Below, piece after piece: positions 31,740-42,455 of a stretch of DNA of 64,000 bases (position 1 is the first letter of the stretch; each line of letters begins with the position of its first letter). The DNA is from Castanea sativa (taxonomy: Eukaryota; Streptophyta; Magnoliopsida; Fagales; Fagaceae): NCBI RefSeq assembly GCF_040712315.1, contig NC_134017.1:52911136-52975135 (forward strand). The letters are read 5' to 3'. The notes below the pieces were generated by a model, which was given only the letters and a program-made list of their open reading frames with translations, made no database searches and was not told the origin of the DNA. A program made the translations under genes and the position numbers.

Positions 31740-32496
31740 TCACTTTAGATTGAAACGCTTGTTCAAAGATTGAGTAGAAAATCTACCCATCCTTTTTTCA
31801 TGTGCTTCAAGAGATCCACAAAGCTCATCTAGTATAAGCTTTGATAAGTCTTTAGCTTCTTCAATTGCGGCAACCACATATTCAAATTTTACTGACAAAC
31901 TTAGTATTTTCTCTACAATTTTTTGATCATTTATATTATCACCATAGCCTCTAATCTGATTTATTATTGCCAAAACTTTAGAGAAATATTCTTGCACAGT
32001 TTCATTTTCTTTCATTTGCAAGTTATCAAATTCTCTCCAAAGATTCTGTAGTTTAATAGAAATCACTTTATCATAGCCACTAAATTGCTTTTTTAAAATC
32101 TCCCATGCTTCTTTAGATTTAGTTGCACCAGAAATTCTAGGGAAAATAGTCTTACTTAACCCTTGCTGGATGAAGAGTAGAACCCTTGCATCTCTTTGCT
32201 TGTTTTGCTTGTACTCCTTTAGCTTTGCTGCTGCCAAAGTTGACAGATCTTCTGGCTGTTCATAGCCTTCTTCAATTAAATCCCACAAATCTTGTGAGAT
32301 GAAGAGTCTTCATTTGTGTGCTCCAAAAATCATAGCTCTCACCGGTGAAGATGGGAACAATGTTTGGGCATAGTTGAAGGTGGCAGTGCTTGTACTTGCT
32401 GCCATGGTTTATGGTTGTCTGGTTTATAGTTCTAGGAAAAAAGGGGCTGGCAACCTTGCTCTGATACCAAATTTGTTGGGTGCTAGTTTTGAACAA
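31740..32496 (-). pseudogene. Copia gag (UBN2-type capsid), frameshifted
   Basis: The main frame (31740-32288) of 182 residues reads LWDLIEEGYEQPED, then LLFIQQGLSKTIFPRI, KEAWEILKKQF, LQNLWREFDNLQMKENETVQEYFSKV and VEKILSLSVKFEYVVAAIEE. This is the UBN2/gag-polypeptide domain of copia elements, which forms the particle shell. Its N-terminal part, PIFTGESYDFWSTQMKTL, lies in another frame at about 32290-32370, so at least one indel separates them. A stop after FNLK at 31740 separates it from the zinc knuckle. The likely ancestral start codon lies near 32405. Confidence 0.85.
32459..32470 (-). promoter_or_regulatory. Copia primer-binding site, initiator Met tRNA
   Basis: The minus strand reads TGGTATCAGAGC three bases inside the 5' LTR. 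This is the standard complement to the 3' end of initiator tRNA-Met used to prime minus-strand DNA. Confidence 0.9.
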
Positions 32497-32842
32497 TATG
32501 GCTAGGAGTAGAATTTAGTATTTAAGTTGCTGATATGCTTGATATGAAAAAAAAAAAAAAAAAAAACACAATATTGCAGAAACTCTATTGCTGAATTTCG
32601 GATGTTATAACTTCATTTACAACTCACATCTATATATAGATATTAGGAGTTTAGGATGACTACAAGCTTCAAGTATACTACAAAAGTTTGCTTCATTTCT
32701 CTCTAATTGACACTTGTCCATGAGGTGTCTACTTGCATGCTTGCTTGGTGCTGGATTCTTCATTTGTTGACTCTTGGATTTCAGTTGCTTCTTTCTTTGA
32801 CACATAGGGAGCCACTTGTCAATTGCAAATTACATTTTAACA
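32474..32842 (-). mobile_element. Copia 5' LTR, 369 bp, uninterrupted
   Basis: TGTTGGGTGC...ATTTTAACA on the plus strand. It is the intact sister of the split LTR and preserves the Helitron empty site and a single copy of the 26-bp unit that is duplicated in the other LTR. Confidence 0.95.
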
Positions 32843-32847
32843 GATAA

Positions 32848-33309
32848 TGCACAGGTTATTTATGTATTTGATATATATATATATATATATATATCCAATG
32901 TGTATGTGAAGATATCACTATTAAAGCAATTAAGGCCTCTTTATTTATGTATTTGATGAGTTTATAAAATAGTTTTGGTGACATTTGTGAAAATGTTGAT
33001 ATTTCAGTAATGCTGTTTGCAAGCGATGGGTCTTCAGGATATGGAGGCAGAAGTATAGAGAAGGAAAAGGAAAAGAAAAAATCACAAACCTTTCGGTGTG
33101 TGTGTGTCTGTGGAGATAGGAAGGCAAAACAGTGTTTTGGGTGAAAGGAGAGAGAAGAGGACACGCGCGAGAGAAAACCAACCTTCTAACCTGTGCAGGC
33201 TGTGGGCTCCACCAAAAAGTGAAAAAATTGAGTACTGAGATGTGGGGTACGGTTTTGAGATATTGGAGCCAAACAAAAATTTTCAGTTTTGGGTTTTGAG
33301 AAATGAGTG
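32848..33309. other. Flank of the copia element; no gene recognised
   Basis: Continues the pre-insertion sequence with a TA run at about 32870-32893. A segment GTTGATATTTCAG at 32992-33007 resembles an intron acceptor, but the downstream frame is short and unrecognised. Confidence 0.4.
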
Positions 33310-33793
33310 ATCGCTTGCAAGAAGATTATCACTGAGCCCAAACTTAGCCTTCACTTGTGTCTCTTCATTGCGTTTTGGAACAAAAGATGGAAGTCCTCTA
33401 TCAGAGAGATACTTGTGATCATGATGCAAGAACATGGTTGCCAATATTAACAAGTAATTTGTACGAGGCCCTACATTTCTAAAGGAGAAAACCATGTTGA
33501 ATTCTGTGGTGATTTGTGAGTAGGAAATATTGGAAACTGATAGGAAAGAGGTTGAGTCCACTTGGACCCTGTATCGGGACTTTACATCAGGATTGGCCGG
33601 ATACTTTGCAATCAAGAAAGCACATAGCGAGATGATTCCAAAAATGAAAATCAGGGGATCAACACGCAGGTCATGTCAAAATCCTCTTTAGGCTTAGTCT
33701 TCTTGGTGACAGTGGCAGCTGCAGAAGTGGTGTCAGTAGTATTGGTGGCAATGGTACCAATATTGGTGGAGGTAGTAACATTAGGTGTCATGG
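33310..33793 (-). pseudogene. LEA-2/NHL-type gene, inverted partial copy
   Basis: Read on the minus strand, this is the 5' two-thirds of the gene at 33823-34467, lying head to head with it across a 29-base spacer. It starts MTPNVTTSTNIGTI, has a somewhat longer Thr/Ala-rich N-terminus than the other arm, the same membrane segment, and continues VSNISYSQITTEFNMVFSFR to SDNLLASD. There homology to the other copy stops and unrelated sequence ends the frame. A missing C in a C run near 33655 (CCCC against CCCCC) puts a stop directly before the membrane segment. The later frame, KSRYRVQVDSTSFLSV, is intact. As drawn it cannot encode a whole protein. Confidence 0.8.
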
Positions 33794-34287
33794 GCATAAA
33801 AACCAGATTATAGGCCTTGCAACCATGACACCTAATGTTACTACCTCCACCAATATTGGTACCATTGCCACCACTACTGCCACTATCACCAGGAGGACTA
33901 AGCCTGAAGAGGATTTTGACATAAATTGTGTGTTGATCCCCCTGATTTTCATTTTTGGAATCATCTCGCTATGTGCTTTCTTGATTGCAAAGTATTCGGC
34001 CAATCCTGATGTAAAGTCCCCGATACGGGGTCCAAGTGGACTCAACCTCTCTTCTATCAGTTTCTAATATTTCCTACCCACAAATCACCATAGAATTCAA
34101 CATGGTTTTCTCCTTTAGAAATGTAGGGCCTCGTGCAAATTACTCGTTAATATTAGCAACCATGTTCCTGCATCATGATCACAAGTATCTCTCTGATAAA
34201 GGACTTCCATCTTTTGTTCTAAAACGCAATGAAGAGACACAAGTGAAGGCTAAGTTTGGGCTTAGTGATAATCTTCTTGCAAGTGAT
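33310..34287. repeat. Inverted duplication, arms ~470 bp, 29-base spacer
   Basis: Arms 33310-33793 and 33823-34287 pair along their length with a few mismatches and one roughly 20-base indel. The symmetry breaks at CTTGCAAG-GAT on both sides. A transcript through it would form a long hairpin. Confidence 0.85.
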
Positions 34288-34467
34288 TTGGCTGGCGGTG
34301 AAGTGATTGTTGAGGCTGAGCTGATGTTTGAGATCAATTATATGGAGAAGGTATATCCGGGAAGATTTGGTTGCTCAGATCTTAAGTTTATAGATTCTTC
34401 TTCCAAGGTTGGTGGGAAATGGACAATGCTGGGTGGTACCAAGACCTGTAAGGATGTGTCAGAGTAA
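33823..34467 (+). pseudogene. LEA-2 / NDR1-HIN1-like (NHL) membrane protein gene, one frameshift
   Basis: From the ATG at 33825 the frame gives a short Thr-rich N-terminus, a basic patch, then one membrane span CVLIPLIFIFGIISLCAFL (residues ~35-55). After a frame break near 34017-34025 (an extra C in TCCCC) it continues to LLSVSNISYPQITIEFNMVF, FRNVGPRANYSLILATMFLH, LPSFVLKRNEETQVKAKFG and VGGKWTMLGGTKTC, stopping at 34467. A single N-terminal anchor followed by a roughly 150-residue LEA_2 domain of this form, total about 210 residues, is the plan of plant NHL/YLS9-like proteins. These sit in the plasma membrane and several are linked to pathogen or senescence responses. The other arm retains the reading frame at this position. 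A homopolymer sequencing error is a real alternative to a true pseudogene. Confidence 0.75.
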
Positions 34468-34574
34468 GTTACTTTGGCCTTTAAATAAAGGAAGGAAGTA
34501 TTAAGTATTTAAGCTAGTTTTTCCTTTAAACTTATCGCTTTGTTTTAGATGAAGTTTTGAACTTGTTTGACTAT

Positions 34575-34785
34575 GGGTCCGTTTGGATAGAACTTATTGC
34601 TGAAAACTGAAAACACTGTAGCAAAATAATTTTTTAATGTGTAAAAAAACACTGTTCACTATTTTTTACTGTTCATATGCTTTAGTGCACTGTTCATATG
34701 CTTTAGTGCACTAAGCGCTGGTCTTAAAATAAAAAATAAAAAAAACGCAGAGGGCTGGACGCAGACGCGCTATCCAAACCCTCTC
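34575..34785 (+). mobile_element. Tourist-like MITE (GGGTCCGTTTGGATAG family)
   Basis: The ends GGGTCCGTTTGGATAG and, inverted, GAGAGGGTTTGGATAG enclose the GAAAACACTGTAGC segment, a repeated CTGTTCATATGCTTTAGTGC unit and GACGCAGACGCG. TAT lies on both sides. Confidence 0.78.
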
Positions 34786-36619
34786 TATCAATAAAGATTG
34801 GGAAATAAAGGTTTTTTTCTGGTTATTTTGATTCTTGATGCACAAATTTGGTTAATCCAACATTCAATTGGGATAAATTAAGTTATATCTTGACATTCCT
34901 CTGATCCCAAGGTGAAAGGGAAATTTTTTGGAATTTCTGAACTTAAATTTGAGGTTTTTATTTATTTATTTTTCAAGCAAACCAATGGCAAACATAATAT
35001 AGTATCAATAGTGACTTCCCTCTTTACTTGTTTGGAATTTTCATGACTAGCCAATTGAAGCCTATCATAAGAGCTTTCAAATCGTGATCAAACTCTATGA
35101 AACTTTTCTTAGATGTGGCTAAGTGTTTGGTATTTTTTTTTTTCTTCCAATTTTTGCAATATCTTGCTTGTTTTAGTTCCAATATGGGCCTATGAGTACT
35201 CATTTTAGAGTGAATTTGATTGTCTTTCATGGGAGCGCAAATTCGTTTTCATCAAATGGTTGGATTTTTTCCAATTCTAGATCAAACTTTGGTCAAAGGG
35301 GATAGTTTTGAGATTTTTTCCAACTCTAGATCAAATGATTATACCTCAATTCATCTTCTCCACCACTTCTGCGTCTGCTATTTAGAGTATCCATTCTTGA
35401 TGAGGAATAGTGTCAGCATCAACTACGATAAAGGCTCGATTATTCTCCAAGCTTGCTTTAAATCCTTAGGTAGCATTTTGTAGAGAGTAATCTTTTAGGA
35501 TTTTTGAGAATGTTAAGAGATTCCCAAGCATTAATCTCATTTATTTAATGTCAAAGCATTGGATTTCTACTCAATCACACTTTTATAGAAATAGGATCCC
35601 CTTTTAAAAAGTTAGGCATCCATGTTCCCATGTGTAAAAGATGTTACATTTTGTATAAGCTAACAATTTTTCCCTCTTTTTCCTTCCCTTTAACAAACAG
35701 AAATGGGACTTTTTTTTATTAAGAAGTGTCTTTTATGACTAGTTTCAGCTTTCAAGTAATTTGTCCTTAACAATATTGTGTACTTCTAAAATTATTTGTC
35801 ATTTATTAATTCTTCCTAAAAATTTGTTTCTCAAAAGATGTAGTTATTCTTTAAGATGTGTAATTCTATGCACCTGCATGTGCATATGCGAGTTTTGGGT
35901 AGACAGTTTTCACAAGTGATGGTTTGCCATCATTATATATGAGGTTGCAACCTTCAAATGTTGGTGCCTTCTCCTACTGGACCTAGCTTTCCTCTGAAGA
36001 ATTTCAATACGCATAATTTGAGCTTGGGACTTTAAGGTCTGCCCTTGCATAGAGTAATGAATCTGTGATCAAACATGAAGTTAAAATTATGCGATGAAAA
36101 ACAACCACATCCAGAATGTATTTCAGTTTGCCACACTACCCAAATAATATGTATTGGCATTTGGCTCATAATCATGATTGGCAAAATTTACACTGGTAAC
36201 ATCTTCATCTACTCCTCTCTTTCTCCTTAATTAGTTAGCCAAAAAAAGAGAGGCAAAACTCAAAAGTAGGCCATGGACATGCCTTATCATATTTCTTCAG
36301 TAGTTTTCAAATTGCAATGGCGTTTATCAATGCATTAAGAAACGAGGTCTTTTCCTTGCCCGAATTGAATTAAGGCAGTATGGTCACTTTGTCGGTTGCC
36401 TCTAAACCAAAGGAAGTACTTTCGAAAGCTAGAGGCAAGATGTAGCAAGCGACTTCTGCGCATGCTCATTGAAGGAACCTACTAGTAATAGATATAACAA
36501 TAAAATTAATAACAAAAAGATTCATAAATCATAACATTTCTCATAATTTTTGGATGACGTACTATGATTCATATACAATAAAGTGACTAATGTGATCCCA
36601 CATTGTGTATTTGTCACTT
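34786..36619. other. No gene recognised
   Basis: AT-rich. An 87-residue frame at 35220-35483 has no recognisable features and no supporting context. Confidence 0.45.
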
Positions 36620-37154
36620 TTGCCATGGTATTCTTCTGTTACTTTTCTACGTTGACAATATGGCGGTCACTAGTGATAACTCTACTCGAATTAGCCGACT
36701 TATTTCTTAATTGGCTCACCAGGTAGTTCTTCAGCACTTCCTTGGCATAATTCAAGTTCATCGATCTGCTCGTATTCTATTTCTCCGCCAAACACATTAT
36801 GCATTGAACTTCCTCGATCACGATCATGCTGCAATGAACTTTTGCAAACCCATCTCAACTCCTAAAGGTCACCACTTCCTTCCCTTTAGTGTCAGCGAGA
36901 CTTACCTAAATCCCACCCATTAGCATAACCTTGGTGGTGGGTTTGCAATACCTTACAATTACTTGTCTCTCTTAACGGTGTGAATTTTGTAGGTATGCCA
37001 TTTCATGCATCTTCTAGCTTGTTAAACGCATTCTGTGTTATATATTTTCAGGGCACTACTCACTTTGGGATGCAAAATTTGGCCTCAAACACTTGATCTA
37101 TATGCCTTTTCCGATCTTGATTGGGTTGGTTGTTCCACAAGCCATTAATCTACC
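36620..37154 (+). pseudogene. Degenerate copia reverse transcriptase/RNase H, left piece
   Basis: Plus-strand reading gives LLLFYVDNMAV, the catalytic YVDD motif with the last Asp changed to Asn. It is followed by FLGIIQVHRSARILFL, RQTHYALNFLDHDHA and CKPISTPKG, the connection region of copia polymerase, then further decayed RNase H ending VVPQAINL. Stops and frame changes are frequent. The reading is cut at 37154 by the gypsy element and resumes at 46556. Confidence 0.75.
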
Positions 37155-38110
37155 TGTAGAGAGGGAAAATTTCCGACCTATCACAAGCTGACACATCATA
37201 CTACCAAGTCCACAAAATACAACAAATTACAAAGTGCCACGTACTACTGCTAGGTTTTGCTATCACTATTCAGAAACCAATAGAAATTTGCCAAGTGTCA
37301 TTGAAATAAAGGCATGAAACACATCAGCATGCGTAAGTGATGACACAAGCAGCCCTACACGTGTAAGCGATGACACAAGCAATCCAACATGTGTAAGCGA
37401 TGACATAAGCGGACCAATCAGGCTGTGATATGTGTCACTAATCAGACTCCGCCACGTGTCGCTCACCCACCTCCAAACTCCTATAAATAGAAGCCTTCCT
37501 AAGACATTTGGCCGGACATAAAAAGATATCTTGAGTTCAGAAATCCAGAAGCTCTGCCGAAATCAAGCCCCGAAGCCTCCAAGAATTTCAAGAACTTCAA
37601 CCTCGAATACAGACAACATTCGAAGCAAAATCATCCAAACTACTTATCCAGGTCTCAAAGGTCACTAGAATCAAGCTCAAAAGCCTCCAGAAACCTCAAC
37701 AAACCACAAATCAGCGAAGCTCTAAGGATTATAACCTCTAAAGCCCTGAAGAACTTCCACCACAAACCTTCAGAAAAGAAGAACGCACGAAGAACACGAA
37801 GAACACACGAAGAACAACAAAGAACGTGAAGAACAAAGAATTTCTAACAAGTTCATAGCTAGAGATTCATTGTAATTTTGTTTCAAAGATCTTCGATCCA
37901 TTCCTCAGCCAAATTGAAGAATATCTTGTGTTCGAATTAAAATCACATCACCACAATTCCAATCAACAAATCTTTCAATGAGATCGAATCAGAGGATCAC
38001 TCTTTTGTAATTACAAAGAATTGTACCACATATTCATCAATATAAATTCGCATTTGTGAAACTATTTTACTTGTTTGATTTATTTCGAATTAAGAATTTA
38101 GTCGTCTACA
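37155..38110 (+). mobile_element. Gypsy A 5' LTR
   Basis: TGTAGAGAGGGAAAA...TAGTCGTCTACA. It contains three direct AAGCGATGACA-AAGC units (about 37335-37412), a TATAAATAG box near 37483 and an ACACGAAGAAC repeat near 37785-37825. Confidence 0.92.
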
Positions 38111-38115
38111 AATTC

Positions 38116-38131
38116 TGGCACACCCAGTGGG
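38116..38131 (+). promoter_or_regulatory. Gypsy A primer-binding site
   Basis: TGGCACACCCAGTGGG lies five bases after the 5' LTR, in the position and style of a gypsy primer site. The priming tRNA is not assigned. Confidence 0.6.
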
Positions 38132-38195
38132 ACATCTCTGCCTCTCATCTCTTTCTCCTTCAAAAGAAAAGAAATTCGATTTGCTACTAGCTTCG

Positions 38196-39024
38196 ATGGC
38201 CTCTAACAAGAATACTCAAAAATCGGTGATTGATGCTTCTGTTGCCGATGGTTATGTCGGCCCAATCACTCGCAGTCGATCCAAAGCTCTTGATCAATCG
38301 CAACCCCAATCAACCAAAGAAAGCAAGCTTCATAATACCATTTCTCTGGACTTTCTTGCAAAAAGGAAAGCTACCGCTAAGGATTCATCTATCTCGAAAG
38401 ATTTTGAGATCAATGATGAATCATCCCCAACAAAAACCTTTTCTATCAACTCTTCACCCGTGATGAGAAAGTTAAGGAATAAAATGCCTTTGACTCATTC
38501 TTTCTCATCGTTTTCCCCATCATATCTAGAGGTCATGCCAGTAATGATGACCAACACTTCTACTATGGAAGAAAAGATGGCTGAAATGGAACAAAGGGTC
38601 ACCCTTCTCACAAAAGCACTTGAAGATAAGGGATGTCCAAATTGCAACCCTGATGAACAAACTAGAAGTCCAAGATTCGAGTGAATCAAATCTTAACCTT
38701 GAGCACCCTCCTGGCTTTACCTTGAAGGGAGAAAACGCTAGAGGTGATAAGGGAAAAGGAGGTGAAGGCACATCTCAACAAGGACATTCCACCTCAATGG
38801 CCTCGATATCTGTTCAACAACTGCAAGACATGATAACGAACACCATACGAGCACAATATGGAGGTTCTTCTACACATTCTCTCATATATTCAAAACCCTA
38901 TACGAAGCGCATTGACAATATGAGAATGCCAAATGGATATCAACCCCCTAAGTTCTTGCAATTCGATGGCAAGAGAAACCCTAAGCAACACGTTGCTCAC
39001 TTTGTAGAAACCTGTGAGAAGTGA
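38196..39024 (+). pseudogene. Gypsy A gag, frameshifted and truncated
   Basis: The start ATG at 38196 (MASNKNTQKS) leads to ITRSRSKAL and a coiled-coil EEKMAEMEQRVTLLTKALE. An extra base near 38625 (GGG for GG) shifts the frame, after which VQIATLMNKLEVQDSSESN, EHPPGFTLKGE, MPNGYQPPKFLQFDGKRNP and QHVAHFVETCEK follow. These are the linker and the start of the retrotransposon gag capsid domain. The capsid is cut short. A TGA stop is followed at once by integrase sequence, so the rest of gag and the front of pol have been deleted. Confidence 0.8.
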
Positions 39025-40020
39025 ATGGGTTACTATTGGCCTACGATGGTGCAAGATTCCATGGAGTACGCTAAGAAGTGCGAAGCTTGTCAATATCATG
39101 CAAATTTCATCCATCAGCCACCAGAACCTCTACACCCAACTGTAGCTTCTTGGCCTTTTGATGCATGGGGGCTTGACGCAATAGGACCATTACCAAAATC
39201 ATCCGGTGGCCATTTATACATCTTGGCTACAACTGATTACTTCTCAAAATGGGCAGAAACTGTGCCTCTTAGGGAGGTAAAGAAAGAAACGGTGGTCAAT
39301 TTTATCCGAACTCACTTGATCTATCGGTATGGTGTCCCTCGGTATATCATAATCGATAATGGCAAACTGTTTCAGAATAGGCTAATGACGGAGCTGTGTG
39401 AGAAATTTGCATTCAAACAGTACAATTCTTCTATGTACAATGCCCCAGCGAATGGATTAGCCAAAGCCTTTAACAAAACTCTTGGCAGTTTGTTAAAGAA
39501 AGTGGTATCCAAAACTAAGCGAGACTAGCATGAAAAAATTGGAGAAGTATTATGGGCATATCGAACAACATTTCGATTGCCTACTCAAGCGATCCCGTAT
39601 TCTCTCGTTTATGGAGTAGAAGCTATCATTCCCTTAGAACGCCAGATCCCATCACTACAGATCGCCATTCAAGAAGGGTTAACTAAAGAGGAAAATGCCA
39701 AGTTTAGGTTACAAGAGCTAGAGGCACTAGATGAGAAAAGGCTCGAGGCCTAACAACGCCTTGAGTGCTATCAAGCTCGTTTGTCAAGCGCATTCAATAA
39801 AAGAGTTAAACCACGATCATTCCAAGTTGGTGACTTAGTCCTCGTTGTTCAAAGACCTATCATCATGACTCATTGTACAGGCAGTAAGTTCACCTCAAAA
39901 TGGGATGGACCTTATGTTGTGCAAGAAGTCTACACCAATGGAGCTTACAAGTTGATTAATCAGGAGGGTGTAAGGATCGGCCCCATCAATGGGAAGTTCC
40001 TCAAACGCTTCTATGCTTGA
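39025..40020 (+). pseudogene. Gypsy A integrase, truncated at the front, catalytic Glu lost
   Basis: The frame begins GYYWPTMVQDSMEYAKKCEA+CQ, the second half of the HHCC zinc domain. The core follows: WGLDAIGPLPKSSGGHLYIL with the first Asp, then YIIIDNGKLFQN with the second. In the third catalytic motif, NGLAKAFNKTL, Lys stands where Glu is expected (usually GLAEAFNKTL). Stops occur at about 39526 (TAG, probably from TGG) and 39751 (TAA, probably from CAA). The C-terminal part, FQVGDLVLVV, then SKWDGPYVVQEV, ends INGKFLKRFYA. Any product would be inactive. Confidence 0.85.
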
Positions 40021-40151
40021 AAATCGAGAACTGCTCCTCAGTGAGAGTTTAAACTGCCTACTGCAGCACTACAAGGGTACATGACGTCTTCCCATTACCG
40101 TTGAAAGTGTACAAATAAGGAGAAATTAATCCCAATCTATGTCACCATTTG

Positions 40152-40330
40152 CGAGTGTGACGTAGTGGCTGGATGCCCATGTCGCCCTTGAGGCCAAGGT
40201 CTCGGGTTCGATTAGAGGTGATACCCACTATTGTGCAATTGGTACCCATGAAATGTCGTGGGGTGTAGGGCGAGGATTACGCACGTGAGCCCTCCCTTTT
40301 TTTGTAAAAAGAAACAACAACAAAAATAAA
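40152..40330 (+). mobile_element. SINE-like element with box A and box B
   Basis: GACGTAGTGGCTGGATGCC resembles box A, and CTCGGGTTCGATTAGAGG contains a good box B (GGTTCGATT). An A-rich tail with AAATAAAAATA units follows at 40300-40345. It was considered as a tRNA gene and rejected, because no cloverleaf is apparent. Confidence 0.5.
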
Positions 40331-40345
40331 AATAAAAATAATTAA

Positions 40346-40350
<5 letters not shown>

Positions 40351-40388
<38 letters not shown>
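40351..40388. repeat. (TA)19 microsatellite
   Basis: An uninterrupted TA run just after the A-rich SINE tail. About 200 bases later the segment TTGAACTAC-TAATGACTTGA (40387 and 40599) repeats, a local duplication that includes GGTACGTAGGCA. Confidence 0.9.
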
Positions 40389-40389
<1 letters not shown>

Positions 40390-41288
40390 AACTACATAAT
40401 GACTTGATCCCTCTCGAGGGTACGTAGGCAACTTAGTATCTTTTGCTAAGTTCAGTCACTCACTAAAAAAAAAAGAGTTAAAAAAAAACAAAAGCAAAAA
40501 CAAAAAACAAAAACAAAAAAAACAAAAAGAAATTCATCAAAACCATAAAAACAAAAAAAAAAATCATCAAAACCATAAATAAATAAATAAATAAAATTGT
40601 TGAACTACGTAATGACTTGATCCCTCTCCGGGGTACGTAGGCAGCTTAGTACTTTTCATTAAGTTCAGTCACATGAAAAGAAGAAGGATTGCCAGTCTAG
40701 CTTGGGGAGTTTTTCAAAGATCGTTGTAGTAGAAAATGAAGACTGTAAGGAGCTAACGTTGCTTAGCTTTCCTTGAAATGATGATAAATATAAGTTGCTT
40801 CTTGGTTGTGGAGTAAAATAAAGTCTTCAACTTCTTTTGCAAGAAATGAAGACTGCATGGCATTCCCCATCTTTTATAGACATTCTCCCACGTTTATGAT
40901 GTATGCTTTGCATCACTTATCTCCTGGGGGCATCTTCTTGTATCTTGCAAGTCTAAGCTACATCATCTCTCTTCTAGGTTGTGCCACTTCATAACTCTGA
41001 AATTTGAACCACATTATCTCCCTTCTGAGTGGTGTTGTTTCACATTATGTCTCTGAAATCTAGACAACGTCACCTTCCTCCAACATCTGAAGTTGGTGCT
41101 GCATCATCTCTCCTCTAAGGGCATGTTTGTGCAATGTCAAAATCACGGCGGCATTCTTCTCACATCTTCAAGGTTTTGTTGGCATCTCTTTGCATCATCA
41201 AAGTCTTGATGGGAGCTTCTTGAAACTTCAAGCTTTATTATAAAGGCCAATATTAGTGCAACTTCAATGCGAATGCAAGTGCCAATGT

Positions 41289-41760
41289 GGAATATTGACG
41301 TGGCTTCATGGTATAGACAGATGTCGGCATGGCTTTTGTGCAAATGAAGTGTTGACGTGGCTTCATGGTAAAGATGGATGTCGGCATGGCTTTGATGCAA
41401 GGGAAGTGTTGACATAGCTTCATGGTAAAGATGGATGTCGGCATGGCTTCAGTGCAAATGAATTGTTGACGTGGTTTCATGGCAACAATAAATATCGGCA
41501 CTGCTTCGATGCAAATGAAGTGTTGACATTGCTTCATGGCAAAGATGGATGTCGGCATGGCTTCGGTGCAAATGAACTGTTGACGTGGCTTCATGGTAAA
41601 GATGAATGTTGGCACGGCTTTGGTGTGAATGAAGTGTTGATATGGCTTCATGGCAACAATAAATATCGGCATGGCCATGCAAATAAAGTGTCGAGGTAGC
41701 TTTATGGCAAAAGAAGAGTGTCAGTGCAGCTTCAGTACAAGGACAAATGTTGGTGCGACT
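41289..41760 (+). repeat. 57-bp minisatellite, about eight units
   Basis: Units begin GTTGACGTGGCTTCATGG and contain GATGTCGGCATGGCTT and TGCAAATGAA. The complete central units are 57 bp. Because 57 is a multiple of three, three reading frames per strand stay open, which explains several spurious frames (HADIHLYHEATST-type repeats on the minus strand). The outer units are more diverged. Confidence 0.9.
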
Positions 41761-42295
41761 TCAATGGCCAAGACTCGTGATGTGGCTACTTTGCTAAGAT
41801 TATTGACATTGCTGCATAACAAAAGCAAGCAACCACAAAGAACTTGTCAAAAGAAAATCTCATGACACATCTAAGGAAAAAAAAAATCAACAAAGAGAGA
41901 GAGCTTCAGTTCCAAGCTCTAGCCTATCAAAAAAAAAAAAAGTAAATAAATAAATCAATCAAAAAGTGAAAAAAATAACAACAATTAAATAATTAAAAAA
42001 AAATCTCTACACTTGTATTACGTTACTCAGGAGATTATACTTTGTATAACTTCATGCATGCCCCGGGTGGCTTTATATAGAAAACTTCTGAGATAACAGA
42101 CAAAAAAAGAAGGAGATTTGGCAAGCCATTAAAATGCTGCCACCAAACAGATATTATTTGAAGTCAGATTTTGCAACTCAAAGGCACTTAAAGTAAAAAA
42201 AAATACTGCACTTAGTACCCAAAAGAATATCATGTTGTCAAAAAGAATTTATTGCATTAGACTTGGGATAAAGTTCTAGTCCGCATATTGTTCAA

Positions 42296-42455
42296 GAGTA
42301 ATGCTACCGCCACAAATTATTTTACAACATTTTTTGATGTGGTCAATCTCTTGTTGGTTTGTATCTAAGCCTACCATTAATATCACTTTTTCATACCAAC
42401 AAACTACTCACCACATTAGCAGTTTGTAAAATTATTTGTATCTCTAGCATTATTC
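42296..42455. mobile_element. MITE inside gypsy A
   Basis: The left end GAGTAATGCTACCGCCACAA and the inverted right end GAATAATGCTAGAGATACAA are each followed by an ATTATTTTACAA-like stretch. The layout is like 20172-20362. The target duplication is unclear. Confidence 0.6.

Larger units (their letters stand above)
25607..32847 (-). mobile_element. Ty1/copia LTR retrotransposon, full-length but broken, with nested Helitron
   Basis: The element is bounded by TG...CA LTRs and the perfect target duplication GATAA at 25607-25611 and 32843-32847. On the minus strand the order is 5' LTR (32474-32842), Met-tRNA primer site, gag, zinc knuckle, protease, integrase, reverse transcriptase, RNase H, polypurine tract, 3' LTR. 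Integrase before reverse transcriptase places it in Ty1/copia. Several frameshifts and stops interrupt the polyprotein, so it cannot be autonomous. Its 3' LTR carries a 2.3-kb Helitron, and its RNase H carries a tiny A-tail insertion. Both are younger than the element. Confidence 0.95.

Noticed and set aside
32459..32470. tRNA-like sequence at the copia LTR border
   Set aside because: It is the primer-binding site complementary to initiator tRNA-Met, not a tRNA gene.
33788..34045. 85-residue minus-strand ORF in the LEA-2 palindrome
   Set aside because: It is the shadow of the plus-strand LEA-2 reading; the true minus-strand copy is in another frame of the left arm.
40152..40330. Possible tRNA gene because of a good box B
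   Set aside because: No acceptor stem or anticodon arm could be drawn; an A-rich tail follows, so it is treated as SINE-like.
41143..41700. Overlapping repeat-protein ORFs on both strands
   Set aside because: Produced by the 57-bp minisatellite, whose length keeps several frames open; no start context or homology.
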